Source: Antitrichia curtipendula (lineage: Eukaryota > Streptophyta > Bryopsida > Hypnales > Leucodontaceae). Taken from it: a DNA stretch of 64,000 nucleotides. Positions 13,083 through 23,322 of this stretch are shown one piece after another. Where the stretch lies: NCBI GenBank assembly GCA_951230915.1, contig OX579639.1:8866001-8930000 (forward strand). The letters run 5' to 3'. The translations under genes were made by a program, and so were the position numbers. Under the pieces are notes generated by a model that saw nothing but the letters and a program-made list of their open reading frames with translations, did no database searches and was not told where the DNA came from. Position 1 is the stretch's first letter; the number at the start of each line of letters is the position of its first letter.

Positions 13083-15307
13083 ATGAGGCCCCCTACTAGG
13101 AGAGTATGGCAACATTTGCATACCAATGTGAATGTACCCAAGAGGCTAAGGAGTGGGCCAGTTGCAAAGGAACCAAGGAATGCTCCTACAGTGGAACAAC
13201 TTGAAAGTGATCCAAGACTTGAACCTAGAATAATCAAAAAGAGAACACAAAAAAAGAGGGGTCAGTGGTCAGAAGGTGACATGCAATTAGCACTTGAAGC
13301 AATTGCAACTAAAGAGATGTCAATAAGGCAAGCTGGAGAATATTATGGGATACCACCCTCTAGCATTCAAGATTGGAAGAAAGGAAAGACAATTTCTAAA
13401 ATAGTAGGCCATCAAACCTATCTATCAAAAGAAGAAGAATTGGCACTAGTCCAATGGTGATTTTCTATGCAACAAGTAGCTTTGTGTGTTACTTTGAATA
13501 TGCTAAAGTTCACTATCAAAAGTATCTTGGAAAATTCACCAAGAAAGCATCCCTTCAAAGAAGGAGTTCCTGGAGCTAAATGGTGGGCTCTATTCAAGCA
13601 AAGGCGTCCAGAAATCTGCCTAAGGTGTGCAGATGGATTGGAGGTTAGAAGAGCTCTTGGGTTCACAAAGAAAACAACATCAGCCTTCTACAACCTTCTA
13701 CAGCAAGTATATAGAGCCCAAGATTACCACCCTAGTCACATGGAATTCAGATGAAACATGGGTGAGTGCAGGGGACGGAAATTCAACTATCAAAGTGGTT
13801 GCCAAAAAAGGCAGCAAAGCAGTTAGGTTTACCTGTGCAGACAATAGGGAATGGATGTCTATCATGACATGTGTGAATGCTGCTGGTTGTCATATCCCAA
13901 ACCTGTACATCTTCAAGAGAAAAACCAGACCACAAATTGATTATATTAGAAATTGTGAAGCAGGTGCAGCAATGACATTCCAAGAAAATGGATACATGAC
14001 TTCTGAAATCTTCCTGGAATGGTTATGTCATTTCAAAAACAGTGTTCCAGGTGGAATGTCTAAAGAGAACAAGCATTTGTTGATATTGGATGGGCATGCA
14101 AGCCATGTTACTAATGAGGCTATCAAGTTTGGAAGAGAGAATGGATTGGACATTCTTACCCTTCCTTCTCATTGCTCCCATGAGCTTCAACCACTAGATG
14201 TGGCAGTCTTCCATCCATTCAAGCTGAACTTGGCTGTGGAGAAAATGACAAAGATGAGAAATAATCCACAGTGGGCACAAGGAGCTACAATGAAGTCTAT
14301 GCTTGCTGAGATGTCTTCAAGAGCTTTAATAAAAGCTCTTAAACCAGACAATATTAAATCTGGATTTGCAACTACAGGAATATTTCCTATTGACATTACA
14401 GCTATGGATTCAAAATTAGGTCCTGATATTGTACATGAAGGAGAGAGGACACTAGAAGGGGAACAAAATGCCCAAGCTAACCATGCTATGCTATGCCTAT
14501 CACCCATACCTAACCTATTCCCAGAGCTAGATGTGCCGATACCTGACCTCTTCCCTCAAGGCGTAGTTGATGAAACTCCCGATGAAATCATCGAATCCCT
14601 TTCTCAACTGTCCTTGGCAGCTGAATTAGACCCTATTCACGTAGCAATCAATTATCCAAGGTCAGGCTGCCTAAACTTTTATGACATGAACATAATTTCA
14701 ATAATGCAATGTACATTTCTTTATAACAATTGTTTCAATTACTTCAATTATGTAACAACTCACACATGTTTATATGTTCAGCTCCAACCAAGATGAAGTT
14801 GAGGAAGATGCAATTGACCTAAATGATGACATTCCAGTTGAATACCAAGGATGGAATTTTGGCAACATAGAAGAGGAAGAATATGGATCAATCATACCTT
14901 CAACAAGAGTTCTTTGTAATGAGCTGGTACAATCCACACCAAATATTGCTTCCATACCACATGTTGCTGATCCTATAGTTGCTGCACCAATTCAGAGACC
15001 ATGTGAGATTCTTGAGCAAAGCAGAGCAACACTTTCACAAATCCTTGCAATTCCAAAATTTATTTCTACCAAAGCAAGGAGGAAAACTACTGCTTTGTAC
15101 AGTCACAATAGGCTTATTACAAGTGAATCATTTGCAGCTGAAATCAAAGAAAAGGAATACAGAGAAGCTACATTGAAACTAGCCCTTGAGGAGAAAAGAA
15201 GGGCAAAGCAAGAAGAATCATATAGAAAGAAGCAAGAAAAAGAAGGGAAACAGATTGACAACATGGTCAAAAAATGGATAAAACAGATGCAGAAGAAGGC
15301 TGATTGA
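13083..15307 (+). pseudogene. pogo/Tigger-like DDE_1 transposase, broken
   Basis: The N-terminal part (13083-13460) carries a pipsqueak-type helix-turn-helix, RGQWSEGDMQLALEAI through IPPSSIQDWKKG. Two lesions follow. An in-frame TGA at 13458-13460 interrupts ALVQW/FSMQQV. A one-base insertion near 13740 separates FYNLLQQVY...HPSH from WNSDETW. The catalytic triad survives: SDETW (Asp codon 13750), LILDGHASH (Asp codon 14089) and LQPLDVAVF (Asp codon 14197), so the last spacing is about DD36D. A predicted intron at 14661-14781 (AG|GTCAGG to TTCAG|C) joins this frame to a charged, probably coiled-coil C-terminus ending at 15307. An upstream exon near 12722-12975 is possible. Confidence 0.9.
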
Positions 15308-15309
15308 AG

Positions 15310-16850
15310 AACATATCAATGGGTTTAAGGTTCTGAATCAGGGTTCTCAATTAGGCTTTGAAATAGTAATTAGGGTTTGAGATAATTCCTGTAATTCCTT
15401 GTAATCTCTTCAAGTAATGTAAGAACATTCCCAATCCCCTAGCTACATGAAGTACGAAAGAAACCAATGAAGGTACAGCAAACGCTGTCCGCACGCCACA
15501 GAATCTTCCAAAATATAAACTAAGAATTGTGAGGAAACATTGAAAAGGGAGGGAGAACTGCCAAATTTTGAGAATCATGGGTAGTGCATGATGTATGCAT
15601 GCATGTGTCCTACTCCGGTCTCCCTCACTGGGGTTGCTCAGTCTTCGGGAGACCATAACGTTGAACTTCATTCCATTGGTGGTAAGTACGCTTACTTAGT
15701 GCCTGCCTGTTTTGTGTCCCTTCTGAAATTTTGCACCTTACTTCTTAATGAAACTCCCTGACTGAGAGAGAAACCACCCCACCTGGCCCCCTTGTACGAC
15801 AATACAAGTCCAGTACAGGATGCTGCCTGCGTTTAAATGGCCCAGCCTTCAGTTTGTATCTCTACAGTACATGTATTCGTCAAGAATCATGGGTAGTGCA
15901 TGCCACCAGAGAGGTTACCATATGGTACTAGAGGTGTTTTTGTGAGAGAGTTCTGGTGTTTCCCTCCTGGGCGTTCATAGCCATAATTGGTCAAGAACTT
16001 GAAGAAAAACTCTCAGAGACGGACTGCAGTATTTATCTCTACATTTGCTGTGACCACCACGGAATCGAGCTGCAGATTTAACCAAACTCCATACAACCAC
16101 TAAGAAGCTCTAACAAAACCAGATGATCAATGCAAAACCGCAAGAGGAGAATCAGAAAAATGAAGTTCAGATTTTGAACCTAAAAGTGGACGGAGATATC
16201 AAACGACGCCAACAGCATCGGGAAGTTTGATGTTGCGCCAAGAATGCGCCAATGGAGGAAGTGAAAATCAAACTGCCGCCTTGGAAACATAGGATGTGAA
16301 AACCAAAATGTTGCCTTAGAAACCTAGGACGATCAACACCGAGACACCATGAACATCGAGAAGAACTTGAAGAATGATGCAAGCTTGCAGACACATCAAA
16401 CACTCAGCCAAACGTACAACAAACAAGGAACAATAAACCTAACACTGGAAGCTTGAAAAAGAGATACGATACTAAGCAAAACCAGCCGCCTTCAAAGAAA
16501 CCCTAATCGTGTAGACCAATCGTCCTTCATCCAACAACGGAATGTTCATCCACATAAACTTTGGGAACACGATTGGGCATAAGATTGGGAACGCTATGGG
16601 AACGTGATTTCGTTCACCGCACAAGCACTGCACACTGTCCGATGAAGGGCTGCAAGCTTTTTTTCTCTATATTCTAAACTTGTTATGTTTAAATTGGAAT
16701 AAAATTTGCAAAAAACAACTTTTTTGAATTTTTTTTCTTGGAAGTGAATCTTAATAGGGAATTCAATAATCATGTTAAATTTAAAAGCTTGCAAGTTCCT
16801 ATAATATCGTAGAGAAGAATTTGAATTTTGCCTGTGCGGTGATTGGCACG
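15310..16850. other. Non-coding right part of the pogo-like element
   Basis: The sequence between the transposase stop and the right TIR has no gene I can support. The phrase GAATCATGGGTAGTGCATG occurs twice (about 15570 and 15886). The last 300 bases carry ACCGCACA motifs near the terminus. Confidence 0.55.
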
Positions 16851-18523
16851 TCTACCTTAACCATAGGATCTTGTGTTAAACTAGTTTGAGAAGTTGCAGA
16901 AAAAAATTTCAGAAATTTTCACCTTGTGGATTGCATGATAATAGCATTTGAATTGACAAAAATCCTTTTTTTGTTCCTGCGAAAATCCGGGCAGCTGCAC
17001 TTCACAAAGTCACATTTGTATGAAAAAATGTACAAAATAGCGGTTACTCTTTGGGTTCATTCTTCAAGGCAAGTTTGATACACGCTTAAAAAATTTCAGA
17101 TCATTTGGAATTGTAAAACATGTAGGAAAAAAATAGTAAGTGTAAAGAGGTAGAGAATGTTCAAAACACTAAATTGTTAAGAATTTCAATATGAAAATGA
17201 AAATGCCAATCCCAACGGTTGTAATGTTATAATAAACAATCTACACCCAATATTTTTATTTTTATTTTCAAAATTACTGAAAATTAAGTTAAACAAAAGA
17301 CTTCAAAGTTTATTTTAGAGTAGAGATTCCATAACTACCCTCAAACTAAAACTCCTCATAACTTTCAACTCATTAATCCAAATGGAATGATTCAAAGCTT
17401 TCCACATATATATAAATCTAAAGAACCAATTTCAAGTTTTTATTTTAAAAAAAAGTGATTTTTAAAGAATTTTTTTCAGCTGCCCGGGCAGCCCGCCGAC
17501 CAATGAAAATGACATATCATGCAATAACTTTTTAACCACAAAGTTTAAAGTTATGAAAATTGTTGGGCCGTAAATTTTACTCCTCGGGCACATCTTGTGT
17601 GAAAATTTCAAAGAAAAAAATTAAAAATTCCAGACGTAGTGAGCTGCCCAAAATTGCTATGTTGTCAAAAAATAGTGTTTGATCCTTTAGGGGTTAAACT
17701 AGTATAGGAATGTGCAAAAGAAATTTCACAAACTTTGACCATGTAGATTGCGACCTCCCCGAGGTAGATTGCAATATATTTGCGTTTAAAGTGAAGGAAA
17801 GAAGTTTTTTTGCGCTTGGGTCAACTACATTTTTGGGCTTTGAGTTTTAATAATTTATTATTTTTACTCTACCAATTTTGAATTTTGAATTTTGAATTAT
17901 AAGAAATTGAGTTGAAAATCTTAGGAAAAAAATTCAAGAGAAAAACACTTAGTTTTCACTCATTAAAAAATTGTTAAGTAGAAATAGGTTTAAGATTGAA
18001 GGAAAATCTAAATTGTTAATAGCTACAAGATGGAATTGAAATACACTTATCTCAACAGTGAGATTGTACTAGCAAGAGATTTTAACCTTGTGAAACTTTT
18101 TTTTTTTTGAAATTGTAAAAATTGAAGTCAGAAATGAATTCCATAAGTTATTTTTTCAAGAAGATGCTCTAATTGCCCGAAAAACAAGATTGTCCATAAC
18201 TTTCACATAGCAAATCCAAATGGAGTGAATCAAAGCTTCCCACATACATAAAAATATAATATATAGAAAAATTAATTAATTATTTTTTGTACATTAAGTA
18301 TTTTTGAAGTTTTTTTCTACCCGCCAAACTTAAAAGAGGATTTTTTGTGCCATAACTTTTGCTCCTGGGCTCCAATTGAAATAAAAATTATACTTTCTGA
18401 AAGCTAATGTGTTTTTCTATCTTCCCCAAATAATTCAAAAAATGACAACAAATATTGAGACGATAGGAGCTTGTCCAAAATCCATGTTGTCCCTCCAAGG
18501 GACACTAGGATTCTAGGGGTTAA

Positions 18524-18690
18524 TGCCCTTGCATTTGAAATATTTTTTGAATTGGGCAATGCATTCAATTTATCTTTCATAGCCATATAATGCATTTTCA
18601 GGTTCAATTTTTTTGGTCCAAAGACTAGAGCTCATGCTGCACATAATTGATCCACCAAATCCCCCCCCCCCAAAAAAAAAAATCATCATT
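18524..18690. repeat. Dispersed repeat D, right part
   Basis: Continues the repeat interrupted after 12405. It begins TGCCCTTGCATTTGAAATA, which matches the reverse complement of about 25100-25130. Confidence 0.7.
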
Positions 18691-19189
18691 GTCAATATCG
18701 TCATTGAAAGAATGTTGTTACTCAAGGTCTTAGGACTGAATTTGGACCTACTTCTTGACTAGATTCACATTCCAAACATCACTCCTAGCACCAAATGTGA
18801 ACATTTGTTTAGTCCATAATTGCAGTAAATACTCTTGGCTTGGGCTTTTAATTTTTTTTTTTTCAAATGGAATAATTTTTTTCCTACTTGCTCCCTTTTC
18901 CCCCCAAAATACTGTTAATTCCATGTATCGTGGGATAAAGCTCAAAGCGTGCTTGTTGCGTCCTTAGAAACCTAAAATAAAATGATTCCGGTCTGCTTTC
19001 GAAGGGGTGTTGTTGAGTTTTTGCATCTCACCCAGCTTACCTTAACCCTCCAGGGATTGAGGAGGCAATGAAAAAGTGCGGCTTCTATCAGTTGGGATAT
19101 TTCAATTGGGTGCATCAAACTGGACCCATCAAAATACAAGCAATTAAATTTTACTGCAACTTTAATGATCCGAAAAATAATATGATTCC
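18690..19189. other. Intergenic sequence left of the piggyBac element
   Basis: A G/C-poor stretch with homopolymer runs of A, T and C. Short opposing open frames at 18748-18967 match no family. I see no gene. Confidence 0.5.
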
Positions 19190-19744
19190 TTAACCCCTAA
19201 ACGACGCCAGAGCCATTTTGTGGCGTTTGGATGAAGAATCGGGGCTCTGGACGAGAAATGGTGAGGAATTTTCATTATTTTTTTGTATGAGCATGTAGTA
19301 TGTTGGGTTGGGAACACGTTGGACTTGTCAGGACAGCCGTGGAACAATTTTTGGCGAGCTGGTATTCATTAGGGTAATAAAACCGGTATGGGACCCTTGT
19401 ACGCAGAGGGCAGACACCCTGACCGAATAAGCATCTGAGGAGGATCAAAATTTTTGGGCAGCACTAATAGAAGCTGCCCGTCACTGCCAAGTTCGTTGAA
19501 ATGTTTAAAATTTTTGTTATGGGCATACTGCCATGTCATCATTCGGGCAGTCCTGGTGGTGGGAAAGGGCTGTTGTCCGTTTCAGCAAAGTTTTCAACAG
19601 AACAACGAGCCAAATGGAGGAAAAAAAAAATTTACCCTCATAACTGCTGCAGCCGGCACTATCAATAATCAAAGAACTAGAATAGGCATTTGAAGAGGAA
19701 AAACTGGCGGCTTAGGGATTCACACATTCAAGGACGTCAAGAAC

Positions 19745-20644
19745 ATGGGTAGAAGTGAGGAAGCACAAACATCAATAGAATTTGCCAAAGTGTGGAGAGA
19801 TTGCATTCCAGTATACAAGTTTACAATTGTACTAGCAACAATGCCGAAACGCAGCACAAAGAGACAGTTCAATCACCTTCCCTATCCTCGTCCATCTCCA
19901 AGCTGGTGTGATAGGGAGGCTGGAGTGATCACAACACATCTACTTACAGCTCAGAGGGCAAGAAAGTGGCAAGTTCAGTACATGCTATCAATGTTAGATG
20001 AAGATTACTTGATGAGCCTCCCTAAACTAGAGAAAGACAAGAGTGCAGCATTCAATTTTGATAGATCACTTGAGAACTTGCGTTGGCTGTGGTGTTCTTG
20101 GGGATCCGAAGTGCTAGGTTGGGCAACTGAGAGGGGTGAGGGTCATCAGCGTGGCTTCTCCAAGGAAGTTTACAGCGCATTGAAAGAGACAGTATTTCCT
20201 TTTCCTAAAATAGAGCATGACGTCCATCACGGAATTGAAAATGCAAGCGCGGTCAGGTGGTCTGTACAGCAGCAAGCACAGAACGCTGGAAGATCAGGGA
20301 ACATCAGGAAAAGAGATTACCAGAAAATTGAGGGCGCCTCCGATGCCAAGCCGTCCTCCGTCCTTGTGCAGAAGTCGCGATCCAGTGGTGGCAACAAACC
20401 AGGAGCAGGCGCTTCTTCAAGCAAACGCCGATCCGTCCCTGTGGAGGAGTGCGGATCCACTGTCGGCGGCACAGCAAGAGCATCTGCTGGTTCCGACAGC
20501 GCCTCTGCCGATGCTGCAGGAGCGGTCCGTGACTGGAGTGAAGGGCGCAGCAAGGATGATGAGCGCAGCGCTGCAACAACTGGGGTCATCGTCAGCACGC
20601 GTCGCCAGCGCGGAAAATCACCTTGCGCCAAAGCAAACACATGA
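19745..20644 (+). CDS. Uncharacterised ORF upstream of the piggyBac transposase
   Basis: A 299-codon open frame; a second plausible start is the ATG at 19841 (MPKRSTKRQFNHL). I do not recognise the product. The first half (to about residue 170) is mixed and protein-like, with aromatic-rich stretches such as LRWLWCSWGSEVLGWA. The second half is Ser/Ala/Gly/Arg-rich, low-complexity and made of decayed repeats. From 20217 it overlaps another open frame. It could be a separate accessory protein, or an exon spliced to the transposase. Confidence 0.45.
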   Translation: MGRSEEAQTSIEFAKVWRDCIPVYKFTIVLATMPKRSTKRQFNHLPYPRPSPSWCDREAGVITTHLLTAQRARKWQVQYMLSMLDEDYLMSLPKLEKDKSAAFNFDRSLENLRWLWCSWGSEVLGWATERGEGHQRGFSKEVYSALKETVFPFPKIEHDVHHGIENASAVRWSVQQQAQNAGRSGNIRKRDYQKIEGASDAKPSSVLVQKSRSSGGNKPGAGASSSKRRSVPVEECGSTVGGTARASAGSDSASADAAGAVRDWSEGRSKDDERSAATTGVIVSTRRQRGKSPCAKANT

Positions 20645-21335
20645 GGTGAGACTCAGAACTACTGAAAACCCTGCACACAGTAGCTTAGTGAGTCCCGAGG
20701 TCGTCTCTGTGCAAAGAGAACTGCTTAGTGACGACTTAGAAGACGGACATGAAGACATTGAACACTCCAGCCAAGCACATCTACTTGGAGAAAGAGTGGA
20801 CCGTAGAACCAAACACAAGTATCTGAAACTCCGATTTGCTAATGGGGACGTCCAAGAAGTGTGTGCTGGGGCTGTACATAGACCCCTGCAATGTCGCTCG
20901 CACCTGCTCCAGACTTCTTCTTCTCAAGATGCATGCAACGAAAGACAGAGAAGCAGTACCCTAGGGAAATTTGTAAGAGAAGAGGGTGCACCTGAACCAG
21001 CTTACGATGGTCACCCTTCTTCCGCGGACGACTTCTTCAGCAACGAAGAGGAGCACTGCAGCAATGATTCTTCGACCTCCAAAGACTCAGACCTTGAGAT
21101 CCGGCAGGGCTTACGGGCAATGCCGTCTCCCTGCGAGACTAGTAGCAGCGTTGAAGTTGAGTCTGACGAAACGCTCTCGCAGGGAGACTATGAGGCGGCA
21201 GGTAGGCCGCGCGCTTCTGTGCAAACTGAGGAAGACTGTGTATTTGCGTGGGGGGCGCGGAAGAAGGCAGCTGAGACGCGGCGTCCTCAAACTCGGCGAA
21301 CCAGCTGGTCGGAAAGGGAGAAGGAGCGACTCTGA
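20217..21335 (+). CDS. Acidic N-terminal-type ORF preceding the transposase
   Basis: A 372-codon frame overlapping the ORF before it (+1 relation) and the transposase frame after it. The first third is low-complexity. The middle contains RRTKHKYLKLRFANGDVQEV, which looks like a folded segment. The last third is acidic and Ser-rich (DDFFSNEEEHCSND; SVEVESDETLSQGDYE), as is typical of piggyBac transposase N-termini. The simplest reading is that this is the true N-terminal region, joined to the catalytic frame by an intron or split by a frameshift near 21300. Confidence 0.5.
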   Translation: MTSITELKMQARSGGLYSSKHRTLEDQGTSGKEITRKLRAPPMPSRPPSLCRSRDPVVATNQEQALLQANADPSLWRSADPLSAAQQEHLLVPTAPLPMLQERSVTGVKGAARMMSAALQQLGSSSARVASAENHLAPKQTHEVRLRTTENPAHSSLVSPEVVSVQRELLSDDLEDGHEDIEHSSQAHLLGERVDRRTKHKYLKLRFANGDVQEVCAGAVHRPLQCRSHLLQTSSSQDACNERQRSSTLGKFVREEGAPEPAYDGHPSSADDFFSNEEEHCSNDSSTSKDSDLEIRQGLRAMPSPCETSSSVEVESDETLSQGDYEAAGRPRASVQTEEDCVFAWGARKKAAETRRPQTRRTSWSEREKERL

Positions 21336-23322
21336 AATCGACTCAGAAGCACGGACTCAAGGAAGGGGCCGGGGAAAGAGGAAGTGCCCGTCCTCACCCC
21401 AGCATATTATGCGCGCTGAGGCGGGACCAGACAGCCAGTTTGCTAGGGCTTTTGATGAGGCGGGACCGAGCAGCCAGTTCGCCAGGGCTTCTGATGAGGC
21501 GGGACCAAGCATGCCGTTCGCCATGAATTCCGATGGGCTCAACGGCTACAGCACACAGCCTCCCGAGAATGACAGTAGCAGTGGCTCTTCATCTGACTCG
21601 TGGTATAAAGGCGCACAACAGACGGGATCACGGAGAAGATTGCCGAAATCACAGGCCGGTTCTGCGAGCAGATCCAATGCAGGGACTCGTCAGAAGAGGA
21701 AACCAAAAGTACCAGATCCCCTTCTCATTCGCTTTGGCCTTGAAACATGGAAACCAGATTTGCCACATTACAAAAACAGTACTTTACCTTTCACAGGGGC
21801 CATTCCTGGTTGTACTCATCCTTATGGTCGTCTTCCATCAGTGATGGGGTTATTCCAAAAGTTCTGGTCAGAGAAATTGCAACGCAGGATTGTGAGAGAA
21901 ACAAACCTATATGCATCTGAAGTAATTCATAAGGACGGACGGACACGGGGTGGTTTGGATTGGATTCCTTTGGATCTTCAAGAGTTTCGAGCATACCTTA
22001 GCATATCTCTATACATGGGAATAAAAAAAGTACCAAACCGGAGATTGTATTGGTCCAAGGGGGAGGACTTGTTCCATTGCCATGTCATTTCTCAAATCTT
22101 GAAAAGGGATAGGTTTGAAAACATTACACGTTGTCTACATGTGGCAATAGCACCGGAGGATGTGCAGGATCGAAAGAGTCCAACATATGACAAATTACAC
22201 AAAGTCCGTTGGTTGGTGGACGATGTCTGTGATCGATTCAAAAGCATGTGGTCACCTAATCAACAACTCACTGTCGATGAGAGTATGGTAATGTACAAAG
22301 GGAAGTACTCCCCCATACGACAATACATGCCGAACAAACCCGTTCGCTTTGGCCTGAAGGTGTGGGCAGCTGCTGATGCATTGTCAAAGTATGTGTGGAA
22401 TTTCGATATCTACTGCGGGAAGCTAGGCAATCCACATGATGAAGGCTCTGAAGGCGATGATAGCGATGATGAAGCAAACTTTATAGAACAATTTCCATCA
22501 CGAAGTGGAAAAGGCGAGGGACTTCAAGGTCGACATGTTGTTAAACATTTATTGAAGGATTTGGGTGGTAAAGGGCACATTGTCACTACGGATAACTTTT
22601 TTACCTCTGTTCCATTGTTTCTCGATTTACTTGAGGAAGGCATAATGGCAACGGGGACTTTGAGAGCGAATAGGAAATATGTCCCCCGGTCTTTGTATGC
22701 CAAGGAAGTAACAAAAAAAAAAGATTATGGTTGGATAGACTACCGCATGCACGAAGAGGGGAACATATGTTGTGCGGTGTGGAAGGATAAGAACGCCGTG
22801 GTGCTTCTGTCAACGCATGCAGAAGCTATGTCACCACCAGGAAGTAGACAATTTGTATATCGAAAAATACATGGCAAGAAAAAGAAAGTTCGAACAGGCC
22901 CGATGCACTTGCAATACACGGAGAACATGAGGGGGGTAGATACATCAGATCAACTACGAGGCGTTTATTCATGTTTGACAAAAAGCCACAAGTGGTGGCA
23001 TAGACTTTTTTTCTACTTACTGGATACCACCGTCTGCAATGCATGGATAATTCATAGTGATATTAGTTTCAGATTCATGGAGGAGCCCATGACTCACTTG
23101 TCGTTTCAGATGCAGTTGGCGAAGGATCTCACAGCGAAATGGGGTGGCCGGACTCAAGGATTCTCCAAACTATCACCCCATGTTGCATCAGCACACGGCA
23201 TCAAGAGTATGGGCAACAAAAGAGCGAATTGTGTTGTATGTGGGAGGCGTACGAATCAAGCGTGCCCCGGTTGCCAACAACATGTGTGCAAGGGTGCATG
23301 CTACTGGGGATGTCATTGGTGA
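20986..23322 (+). CDS. piggyBac transposase (DDE_Tnp_1_7), intact catalytic domain
   Basis: The enzyme would excise and insert the element at TTAA sites. The frame is open for 778 codons but begins with GTG; the first in-frame ATG is 21007, and another, MRAEAGPDS, is at 21409. The first 250 residues are basic or low-complexity and may be partly non-coding. A 13-residue unit, EAGPxxxFAxxxD, is repeated three times at about residues 144-182. The catalytic region starts near FGLETWKPDLP. The aspartates are present at about D431 (TVDESMVMYKGKYS), D536 (VTTDNFFTS) and D652/D655 (MRGVDTSDQLRGVYS). The C-terminus is a Cys-rich zinc-binding domain, CVVCGRRTNQACPGC...CKGACYWGCH. No stop or frameshift interrupts the core, so it looks functional. 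Confidence 0.93.
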   Translation: MHLNQLTMVTLLPRTTSSATKRSTAAMILRPPKTQTLRSGRAYGQCRLPARLVAALKLSLTKRSRRETMRRQVGRALLCKLRKTVYLRGGRGRRQLRRGVLKLGEPAGRKGRRSDSEIDSEARTQGRGRGKRKCPSSPQHIMRAEAGPDSQFARAFDEAGPSSQFARASDEAGPSMPFAMNSDGLNGYSTQPPENDSSSGSSSDSWYKGAQQTGSRRRLPKSQAGSASRSNAGTRQKRKPKVPDPLLIRFGLETWKPDLPHYKNSTLPFTGAIPGCTHPYGRLPSVMGLFQKFWSEKLQRRIVRETNLYASEVIHKDGRTRGGLDWIPLDLQEFRAYLSISLYMGIKKVPNRRLYWSKGEDLFHCHVISQILKRDRFENITRCLHVAIAPEDVQDRKSPTYDKLHKVRWLVDDVCDRFKSMWSPNQQLTVDESMVMYKGKYSPIRQYMPNKPVRFGLKVWAAADALSKYVWNFDIYCGKLGNPHDEGSEGDDSDDEANFIEQFPSRSGKGEGLQGRHVVKHLLKDLGGKGHIVTTDNFFTSVPLFLDLLEEGIMATGTLRANRKYVPRSLYAKEVTKKKDYGWIDYRMHEEGNICCAVWKDKNAVVLLSTHAEAMSPPGSRQFVYRKIHGKKKKVRTGPMHLQYTENMRGVDTSDQLRGVYSCLTKSHKWWHRLFFYLLDTTVCNAWIIHSDISFRFMEEPMTHLSFQMQLAKDLTAKWGGRTQGFSKLSPHVASAHGIKSMGNKRANCVVCGRRTNQACPGCQQHVCKGACYWGCHW
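21418..21534 (+). repeat. 39-bp coding tandem repeat, three units
   Basis: Three consecutive 39-bp units starting around GAGGCGGGACCA encode EAGPDSQFARAFD, EAGPSSQFARASD and EAGPSMPFAMNSD in the transposase frame. The third is diverged. Confidence 0.85.

Larger units (their letters stand above)
12647..16857 (+). mobile_element. pogo/Tigger-like (Tc1/mariner superfamily) transposon
   Basis: A 4,211-bp element flanked by TA (12645-12646 and 16858-16859). The imperfect TIRs read inwards AGGTAAGTGGTCC and AGGTAGACGTGCC, then both reach ACCGCACA about 20 bases in. The ACCGCACA motif recurs at about 12664, 12692 and 16616, like subterminal transposase sites. The host sequence GGACACATG-TA-ACC is continuous in the paralogue at 54474-54485, which proves both the boundaries and the TA duplication. 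The transposase inside is broken. Confidence 0.93.
12541..17697 (+). mobile_element. TTAA-flanked MITE, subfamily B, copy 1, itself interrupted
   Basis: TTAA at 12541-12544 is followed by CCCCTAATGGTC; the other end, read inwards from TTAA at 17694-17697, is CCCCTAAAGGATC. Without the 4.2-kb insertion at 12647-16857 it is about 935 bp. It sits inside subfamily C copy 1 at a TTAA; the C2 copy near 59.1 kb shows the undisturbed equivalent (ATCTTATACTAAACTAGC). It encodes no protein of its own. Confidence 0.88.
12406..18523 (+). mobile_element. TTAA-flanked MITE, subfamily C, copy 1, carrying nested insertions
   Basis: The left end is TGAA (a decayed TTAA) at 12406-12409 followed by CCCCTAAAGATCC. 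The right end, CTAGGGG then TTAA, lies at 18514-18523. The element is split at 12541-17697 by another TTAA element; its own sequence is only about 960 bp. The related copy at 25.1 kb (opposite strand) reads continuously through TTAA at this point, giving the unoccupied target. Confidence 0.85.

Noticed and set aside
20304..20640. - strand open frames inside the piggyBac element
   Set aside because: Arg/Cys/Leu-rich frames opposite low-complexity GC-rich sequence; no domain, and the transposase lies on the + strand.
22268..23044. - strand open frames opposite the transposase catalytic domain
   Set aside because: Shadows of the coding strand, without recognisable motifs.
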